Position numbers and translations under genes: made by a program. A DNA stretch of 13,589 nucleotides from Euperipatoides rowelli (Eukaryota > Onychophora > Udeonychophora > Euonychophora > Peripatopsidae), in the NCBI GenBank assembly GCA_003024985.2, contig PXIH01S0010591.1; one strand, 5' to 3'. This document shows positions 7,912 through 13,589 of this stretch, piece after piece (within the stretch, counting starts at the first letter, position 1; each line of letters opens with the position of its first letter). Below the pieces are notes generated by a model. It ran no database searches, was not told where the DNA came from, and saw nothing but the letters and a program-made list of their open reading frames with translations.

Positions 7912-7939
7912 GGGAGAATTTACGGCACTTTTTAAGTTT

Positions 7940-8030
7940 TGCCCCTGATTATTTCACCTCTTGATTATTAGAGAGTTGGGGCATAATAGTAGGAGGTAGG
8001 GTGCAATATAAGGGTAAATTACTAAAAGCT
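7940..8030 (-). repeat. CCTAACC...GGTGAAAT module, copy 3
   Basis: Reverse-complemented, it reads TTACCC, CACCCTACC, CTATTATGCCCCAACTC and AAGAGGTGAAATAATC. It keeps the TATGCCCCAA block and lacks the CCTGAACCCTAG block. It lies about 216 bp from copy 2 in the same orientation. A weaker related text is present at about 8160-8230. Confidence 0.5.
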
Positions 8031-8040
8031 GGACATTATC

Positions 8041-8126
8041 TAGAGACTCGGGGGGGGGGGAGTTAAAAACGTCCGAATTTAACTTTTGTGTTGCAAGATG
8101 TCAGCTTTTTTTTTGGGGGGGGGGGA
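8041..8126. repeat. Poly-G / poly-T,G tracts
   Basis: An 11-G run starts at about 8050 and a T9G11 tract lies at 8106-8125. T-run/G-run junctions like this are also found inside the hAT-like element at 10929. The segment may be a worn piece of a similar element, but no ends can be defined. Confidence 0.35.
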
Positions 8127-8232
8127 GATTGGATTCACAGTGTGTATTTCATATTTCAATTACCATAGGGTTGGAGCATAGTGTATTTTATATCGTTTTC
8201 ACACATGGTTAGAGTTTGGGTTCAGGATCGCA

Positions 8233-8613
8233 TGGTCTATTTTTGTTTATAGTGGGCTCTAGGCCCTTACACAATCCGGGGCCACTCAGGGTTTTTTTTT
8301 AAGTAAGCTACATAACATTGATTTTATTTTTAATATGCTTTAAAGGTTAGTATTAAATAATTGAATAAAATTTTAAAAAATTTAAATTTTTCTTTTGTGC
8401 TAATACGCTTTACTACCGTTTTCACTTTGTAATGGCGTCAATCGGCTGATCGCGTTAGATTTCAGAAGTTTAGTTTTACAATATATTTGTTATATCCAAA
8501 TTTTTGTATTCTAAATTATTGTTTGAAAAGTCACAGTTTGACTGGGTGTGGGGCCTTCTCAGAATTAGGCCCTGAGGCCTAGGTCTACCGGGCCTATTGG
8601 GAAAAAAAGACAC
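8233..8613 (-). mobile_element. Non-autonomous DNA transposon, copy B
   Basis: Reverse-complemented, it matches copy A (3493-3910). The ends read GTGTCTTTTTTTCCCAATAGG and (other end) TGGTCTATTTTTGTTTATAG. Shared internal blocks are AGATTTCAGGAGTTTAGTTTT-like text, GATCAGCCGAT and CATTACAAAGTGAAAACGG. The centre (about 8295-8395) differs from copy A, and no target duplication is evident. The minus-strand open frame 8691-8476 reads through one end and is not a gene. Confidence 0.65.
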
Positions 8614-8696
8614 TGGGTAAGGGTTAAGGTTTGTGGTTATGAATCTCAGAACACAAAAATAAATTTGTTCCCCACTTTTTGATTGAGGCATAGTTA

Positions 8697-9080
8697 CAGG
8701 GCGGAGTTACAAGTGGGATCAATGGGCGCACACCCAGGATACCCAATTTTGAGGGGCTCCATCCCAAACTTTTTTTTTTTGCTATGGTATGCACAGACCT
8801 TTTGTAAGTTTTACCTATGTTAACACAAATTAGTTAGCGTCCCCCAAATTTGATGGTCCCTACATGCTAAATTATAACAGATATTTATTACATTCAGGTT
8901 ATACAACAAATAAAATATTTTTAAGGTTTAACTTCCCTTTGAGACAAAAGTTTTTTAATTTACTCACAGGAACTTAAAAGCACAAATTTACTTGCCCCTG
9001 TACCCTGCTGGGGTATCCCCCCAGATCCCTTCTGGACTAGCGGGCCCCACATGTGTTTTGCACCCAGAACCCCCCAAAAA
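8697..9080. mobile_element. GC-rich mobile-element-like island, borders uncertain
   Basis: Left text CAGGGCGGAGTTACAAGTGG and right text CCCTGCTGGGGTATCCCCCC, with C-rich runs, bracket an AT-rich interior. The CAGGGCGGA start and G/C-rich subterminal tracts resemble invertebrate hAT-like elements. I could not match the two ends to each other, so this is suggestive only. Confidence 0.3.
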
Positions 9081-9122
9081 AGTCAAAATATGTCCCTTCA
9101 TAGGTATTATTACTTAGTAAGA

Positions 9123-9312
9123 ATAGGGAAACTAATGGCTATCAGGCTCGGAAGCAGCCCAGTGCCAGATTAGGTTACCCGTAGTTAGGAGTGAAACTCC
9201 CTCTGGAAGTGCTAGCACCAGGTACTATGCATCTGAGCCACGCAAGTCCACAAAAAACACATGGCCACACTGTAGACCACCTGGATACAACATCACCACT
9301 CCGATGCAGCAT
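9123..9312 (-). repeat. Balanced-GC segment next to the tandem units
   Basis: This segment is close to 50% GC, unlike its AT-rich surroundings, and is continuous with the tandem pair to its right. Read on the minus strand it runs from the unit junction at 9313 into CTGCATCGGAGTGGTGATG and on to GGGAGTTTCACTCC. It may be the first part of the body of a retroelement whose leader is the tandem pair. The plus-strand open frame 9191-9418 crosses the junction, and nothing in it supports a real protein. Confidence 0.35.
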
Positions 9313-9996
9313 CCTGAGTACTATCTCCCCAAAGAAGGACAGTCCGTTGACGTTGCATCATAAGATAGAAAATAAATCAAAACCAACCATTAAACAGTCA
9401 ACACCAAAGGCACAATAGACTTCACAAACAGAGGGAACATTCAGAACGGTGTAAATGACTATAAATATTTCTAGTAAAATCACTAAAAAGATGGGGCGAA
9501 GGGCGACAGGAGGCGAAGTGCAATGCCAACTTGGCTGCAAGGACAAAAACCCAGATGCAGTGCGAGTAAATCTATGAAATGTGACTAACTATATACAAAT
9601 GATGATGCAGATGTAAATTAAAGGGGGGGAAAACCATACCCACAAAATGAAATGTAAAACCCTATATCAATCCTAATACTATGAAGATTAAAATATATAA
9701 AGTATAAAACTTAGATCACAATAATGTGAAACAAACATGAATGGCCAATGCAAACAGCTGACGTGTTAAAGCAGCGACTGATGGCAATTGGCACCAACCG
9801 CCCAATACCACAATGCCTGAAAATATAATAAAAACATGGGTAACTCCATCGGAGATACAAATCCACTCAACAAAAATAATAAAAAAAAATAGCGGGACAT
9901 CAGCTCAGATCAGAAGACTCATCTATAGCATAACACAACTCAACTTATAACAGAACAAAGAGACAATCAGCTACAGTCATGGGTCCCAGCCCTGGG
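9313..9996. repeat. Tandem unit 1 (~684 bp)
   Basis: This is a direct repeat of the adjoining unit at 9997-10649. Shared landmarks in order are TACTATCTCCCCAAAGA, AAGATAGAAAATA, TATAAATATTTCTAGTAAA, CACTAAAAAGATGGG, CAGGAGGCGAAGTGCAATG, GCAGCGACTGATGGCAATT, ATAGCATAACACAAC and CAGCTACAG. Offsets between copies run from 678 to 647 because of indels. It has no open frame of note. Composition is more balanced than the window average. The minus-strand open frame 9546-9358 lies within it and is not supported. Confidence 0.85.
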
Positions 9997-10649
9997 TACT
10001 ATCTCCCCAAAGAGGGACGGTCCCTGTATGCTGCATCACAAGATAGAAAATATATCAAAACCACGCATCAAACAGTAAACAGCAAAGGCTTAAGAGGCTT
10101 CACAAAAAGAGGAAGCACTGAGAATGCTGAAAATAACTATATATAAATATTTCTAGTAAAGTCACTAAAAAGATGGGCCGAAGGGCAACAGGAGGCGAAG
10201 TGCAATGCCAACCTGGCTGCAAGGGCAAAAAACTAAATTAAGTGTGAGTAAAACTATGAAATGTGACTAAATATATACAAATGATATGCAGAAGCAAAAT
10301 AGGTGGGGAGCCCTACCCTTGCAAATGAAATGGGAAAAGCCTACCACAACCCTATATAAAATTTAGCTCACAATAACGTGAATGGCTAATGCAAACAGCA
10401 TGAGCTGAGGTGCTAAAGCAGCGACTGATGGCAATTAGCACCAACCGCCCAACACCACAATCCCTGAAAATATAATAAAAACAGGGGTCACCTCCATCGG
10501 AGATTCAAATCCACTCATCAAAATTAATAAATAATAGTGGGACAGCAGTGCAGATCAACAGACTCATGTATAGCATAACACAACAAAACACAAAACTTCT
10601 AACAGGACAAAGAGCTCATCAGCTACAGCCAAGGGTCTCAGCCCAGGGG
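9997..10649. repeat. Tandem unit 2 (~650 bp)
   Basis: This is the second copy of the tandem unit, diverged by substitutions and small indels. It ends at about 10640, where GTCTCAGCCCAG meets a long G run; unit 1 at the same point reads GGTCCCAGCCCTGGG. Two complete direct copies resemble tandem promoter monomers in the 5' leader of some LINEs, or the tandem pseudo-LTRs of Penelope-like elements. A satellite fragment is the alternative. GATTCAAATCC at 10502-10512 resembles a Pol III B box (10 of 11), but unit 1 has a weaker match and no A box is evident. Confidence 0.85.
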
Positions 10650-10920
10650 GGGGGGGGAGGCACAGCACAAGGCCAATCTCTACATTTGTTGGCAAACAGT
10701 CATCTTATAAATTGCAAATAAAATTTTTAAAAAATTTTTTAGCTTTGTCAAAGTTTTTTTTTTTTTTAAATTGGTATTGAAAAAGATTTTTCAATATTAA
10801 TGAGGACTAATAATTAATCTTTTTTTTTTAAAAAAAAAATTGTATGCGTGTGCCCATCCCCTCTTTTCTTTTTTTTCCAGTGGTGGGAGGCTGAGAGGCA
10901 TTAGCATTTAGCACTCCATC
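10650..10920. other. Homopolymer-rich non-coding stretch
   Basis: There are long A and T runs near 10750-10770 and 10820-10840, and CCCATCCCCTC at about 10853. The minus-strand open frame 11115-10828 spans homopolymers and the left part of the next element; it is not a gene. Confidence 0.5.
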
Positions 10921-10928
10921 CATGAGCA

Positions 10929-11238
10929 CAGTGGTGGATCTAGACATTTTTTTTTTGGGGGGGGAGGGGCAAAGTTGGCTTCTGACGCCCCCAATTTCTG
11001 TGTTTTTCCAAACAAAATATTTTGATGAGCTTTTTTTTTTTTTAGTTGTATGGACGTTTTGTACTTCAAATGTAAATAATTTGAGAGGGTTTTTTTTTTG
11101 GGGGGGTTGTATCACATTTTGATAGTCCTTATATACTGTATAATTTTTTTACTTCAAGGACCATTTTGCTGCCCCCCTGATGTGGTACCCAGGGCATTTT
11201 CCCCTTCTTTCCCCCCCCCCCCCTTAGATCTGGCACTG
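10929..11238. mobile_element. 310-bp hAT-like MITE with 8-bp target duplication
   Basis: The left end is CAGTGGTGGATCTAGAC and the right end reverse-complemented is CAGTGCCAGATCTAAGG, matching at 11 of the first 14 positions. The flanks are CATGAGCA (10921-10928) and CATGAACA (11239-11246), an 8-bp duplication with one mismatch. CAGTG ends plus an 8-bp duplication are the hallmark of hAT elements. Subterminal T10G8 and C-rich tracts, and the internal GATGAGC followed by a T run, link it to the 4972-5415 element. It has no transposase; the plus-strand open frames at 10922 and 11098 are homopolymer artefacts. Confidence 0.8.
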
Positions 11239-11246
11239 CATGAACA

Positions 11247-11639
11247 CTTAACTCACTGCTGTTTAAAATTATTAACACTTTCTCTCTGATTATAATATTT
11301 AGCATATTTATCCCATTCCTGCATCAAAAAAAAAGTTATTTACATCAATACAATAATCTTATTTCCTTATTTAAAGCAACTTAGGTATATTATCATTATT
11401 TGAAAATCTTGGAAAAGTCAGTTTTTTTTTAATGTTAATAATAAGCTTATATTTAAATTATACACGATAATCATATAAAGTATTCTAAAATATAGTTTAT
11501 TATTGGAAACCAGACTCAACCTGTTGGATCATAGTTCACTTACTGCCTCAAGTCAAATCAATAAAAATGAAACTGGTAATGCTTAAGGGTTAGAAGACGA
11601 GTGCATAGAAACAGGCGTAACTAAGTCCATTCACTGTTT
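11247..11639. other. AT-rich non-coding stretch
   Basis: No gene or repeat was recognised. A minus-strand GTAAGT donor-like text occurs at about 11545-11550 without an accompanying open segment. Confidence 0.5.
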
Positions 11640-11765
11640 TAATAGCAGAATTATTTTTAAATTTACAGTCCTAACCTTACCATTACCCTGAACCCTAGCA
11701 CTAACTACGTACTATGCCCCAATCCTATCATGATGAAGGGGTGAAATAATCATTTTTTTGATTGA
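11640..11765 (+). repeat. CCTAACC...GGTGAAAT module, copy 4
   Basis: This is the fullest copy: TTTACAGTCCTAACCTTACC, CCTGAACCCTAGCACTAAC, TATGCCCCAATCCTATCATG, then GGGGTGAAATAATC. It has the same orientation as copy 1 at 387-505 and is opposite to copies 2 and 3. The flanking AATAGCAG...TTATTTTT is shared with copy 1. Confidence 0.7.
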
Positions 11766-12104
11766 TTTAGAAAATTTTGATCTAATTTCCGAAAATCTAT
11801 CGTAATGACGGAAATATATGCGCAGATGTTAAAAACGCGGTAAAATAGGCATTCGTTACACCCGCTTTTAGTTGCTCCTGTTTGAAGCCTCTCATTATTA
11901 TTTAATTATATGAGATGATCTTTACTAATTGGTGGTCTTTCAGGTTCATTGTAATTAAATATAATTATCATATCATAAGAGATTATAATACAGTAAGTTA
12001 AATTTATTGGCCCCTTCTCAAAAAAAATAATTAATTTTGGCCTTATCTTTATGTATAAAAAAATTGTCGTAGATAGAAATAGCCAAAATTTATTTGTTCT
12101 GAAT
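11766..12104. other. AT-rich non-coding stretch
   Basis: Nothing was recognised apart from a CpG-containing patch around 11795-11860 (for example CGTAATGACGGAAA). Related text, CATTACGGAAAATCTG, occurs inside the 171-bp element at about 6208. Confidence 0.4.
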
Positions 12105-12189
12105 AAAAGAAAAGCAGGTAGAGGAGGTTGAATAAAGTGCGGGTAAGAAAACCCCCTTTATAAAAAAAAAAAAGAAAAGCAGGTAGAGG
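12105..12189 (+). mobile_element. Tiny poly(A)-tailed retro-insertion with 20-bp target duplication
   Basis: AAAAGAAAAGCAGGTAGAGG occurs at 12105-12124 and again at 12170-12189. Between the copies lie about 45 bases that carry AATAAA (12131-12136) and end in a run of 12 A's (12162-12173). A long direct repeat, a polyadenylation signal about 26 bases before an A tail, and a severely 5'-truncated insert together mark LINE-mediated insertion of an mRNA or LINE 3' end. The source transcript cannot be told from so short a piece. Confidence 0.75.
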
Positions 12190-12600
12190 TAATAGATACA
12201 AATTGTCAATAATATTTTCTATAGGATATTACTTCTAGATGTAATATGGAATAATATACCTGAATAAAATTTTAAAAACATTAATTTAAAAGAAATATTA
12301 CTATGTAGAAAGAAAAATATAAATCCTGTTTGAAGCTTAGTAATATAATAGTTTACTTGACATTTTTAAACCAGTCCACAGTATGAGTGTTCAGTATGTA
12401 CGATTATTAATTAAATTTCATTTTTATCATCCAAAAGGGGTGGATTTATAGCCATTTCTTGTAGAATAATTCCAGCAGATTTCTAATAAGTTTTGATATA
12501 AAGGTTAGAATGTTCTGGAAAGATTTATTTGCTGATGGAAGTTGAAGTTGTATAATTTTATCTTGTTTTTTTTTTTATTAGCACTCAATATTTCATTTAG
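12190..12600. other. AT-rich non-coding stretch
   Basis: No gene, inverted repeat or family repeat was recognised. Confidence 0.5.
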
Positions 12601-12601
12601 G

Positions 12602-12670
12602 CTATACTTGATTGTATCGTTGCATTTTTCCAAATACAGATAAGGAAGTTGAATTTAAAATAGCCGCCAT
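12602..12670 (-). CDS. Candidate short first coding exon with YY1-like motif
   Basis: The minus strand reads AAAATAATGGCGGCTATTTT, which contains ATGGCGGC, the core of the YY1 site that often overlaps start codons in animal promoters. The frame from this ATG (12670) gives MAAILNSTSLSVFGKMQRYN, then Gln, Val and a stop at 12602. CAA followed by GTATAG could be a weak donor at about 12606. The sequence immediately upstream on that strand (12671-12745) has several CpGs, which are scarce elsewhere. If real, the gene would point toward the exon candidates at 4055 and 1869. It is short, and chance is a serious alternative. Confidence 0.15.
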   Translation of the reverse strand: MAAILNSTSLSVFGKMQRYNQV

Positions 12671-12978
12671 TATTTTCTTGATTTAGAGTCGGTTGTTGAT
12701 TGCACGTTCAGATGGTGACGGTGCTGTCGGTCTCATTGTTTTTTTAAATTCATTTTCTTTAACTAGATACATCTTCTCAATTTTATCTGCGAATAGGTTC
12801 TGCTAATAAAGTTCCGAGAAATCAACCTTGATGTACTTATTCTATTGTTAGTAACAATGACTTTAATTTTCAAGGGTACTTTTTTCTGAGATAATAGAAG
12901 TGTTTTTTTTTATGACACCGTAAAGTTTTTATTTTTTGTTGTGATAATTTTATATTCCAATGAATGGTATTCAATGTG

Positions 12979-13265
12979 CATACAAAATATGGAACTAAGT
13001 ATAGCCTATCCTTAATAGTACAGTCAAACTAGACTTTTTAGGGGGAAAAATTATCAACAAGCTGATTTTTTTGCAGAAACCTTCCACTCTGAGGAAATGG
13101 TAGACCGCACAACAAAATTACCATATTATTATAGATAATAAATTTCTCTACAAAAATATTTATATCACTTTATGGCTAGGACATACCGTTTAGCCACAAA
13201 AAAAAAAAACAGTGAAGTTGTAATTTGTATGGATGCTACAACTCTATGCCTTAATACCCACTCAC
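12979..13265 (+). pseudogene. Possible decayed piggyBac-like transposase fragment
   Basis: Plus-strand pieces occur in the order expected for the piggyBac catalytic core, in different frames: HTKYGTKYSLSL (12979), TVKLDFLGGKIINK (13020), then after one stop NYHIIIDNKFLYKNIYITL and, past an A12 run, NSEVVICMDATTLCLNTHSH (about 13208). In the family these correspond to KYGIK, a '...F-x-x-Y-x-GK' strand, the conserved hydrophobic-DN motif and a '...V-x-W-x-D...ST-H' strand. Spacing is shorter than in intact proteins and identity is low. The piece would be non-functional. Coincidence is possible, so confidence is low. Confidence 0.2.
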
Positions 13266-13279
13266 ACTATAAATAATAT

Positions 13280-13589
13280 TTTTGCAATAAGTTTTTTTTT
13301 TCACTTTAATATGTTAACCAAAAGTGTATATTATATTAAATAAAAACTAGCAGACAATAATTATTTTTTTGGCGGGGAAATGTTTCAAATAAAAGAGTGA
13401 AATTTTTCAGTAAATAAAGTAGACTTAATTAGAAAAATAAAATTTGTAGACTTCTAATAGTTTATTAATAAATCATTTTATTTCTGATAGTTTTCTGAAG
13501 TGTTAATTGAATAATAGTTAGTTACTATTAAGTTTTAATTATTATACTGTTTGTTCAAATAAAGTTGAAAATTAAATGAATGTATGAGT
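13280..13589. other. AT-rich non-coding stretch
   Basis: Nothing was recognised in the last ~310 bases. Confidence 0.5.

Noticed and set aside
10502-10512. B-box-like GATTCAAATCC suggesting a SINE or tRNA
   Set aside because: The sister unit has a weaker match, no A box lies at the right distance, and no cloverleaf can be drawn.
9313-10649. Tandem units as a CRISPR array or minisatellite
   Set aside because: The units are ~650 bp, two in number, and have no short-repeat/spacer structure.
10828-11289. Open frames through homopolymers around the hAT-like element
   Set aside because: They consist of Lys, Phe or Gly runs created by A, T and G tracts inside a defined MITE.

Overview
This window looks like AT-rich, non-coding nuclear DNA from an animal, probably a marine or other invertebrate. 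The reasons are very low gene density, long homopolymer tracts, many small decayed transposons, and no operon-like gene packing or rRNA/tRNA. The palindrome TAGGCCTA occurs five times, far above chance for this composition. I cannot name the species. No open reading frame longer than about 100 codons is present, and none of the long ones reads like a conserved protein.

Layout. 1-870 is AT-rich and holds the first copy (387-505) of an interspersed CCTAACC/GGTGAAAT module. 871-1126 is a 256-bp inverted-repeat element flanked by TA. 1499-1869 on the minus strand holds three short open segments with matching splice sites and phases, which may be the 3' end of a gene. 1979-2145 resembles a small decayed transposon. 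2267-3032 carries seven copies of an AAATATGTA motif in two clusters. 3485-3918 is a non-autonomous DNA transposon with an imperfect 8-bp target duplication; a relative lies inverted at 8233-8613. 4505-4730 (minus) is a broken fragment resembling the zinc-knuckle region of a non-LTR retrotransposon ORF1. 4972-5415 and 10929-11238 are hAT-like miniature elements; the second has matching ends and an 8-bp duplication with one mismatch. 6163-6333 is a 171-bp TA-flanked element lying between two copies of an older ~75-bp sequence.

7111-7312 contains two overlapping open frames behind a good splice acceptor and two E2F-like sites. 7274-7452 is a fold-back. 7697-7911 is a 215-bp element with a perfect 19-bp terminal inverted repeat. 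8697-9080 is a GC-rich mobile-element-like island. 9313-10649 is a direct tandem pair of ~650-680-bp units with a composition unlike the rest of the window. 12105-12189 is a tiny poly(A)-tailed retro-insertion between 20-bp direct repeats. 12602-12670 (minus) is a short MAA-type start with a YY1-like motif, and 12979-13265 may be a decayed piggyBac-like transposase fragment.

No intact gene system is visible. The window reads as a nested mobile-element graveyard, possibly inside one or more introns. The exon candidates are weak and are given with low confidence.
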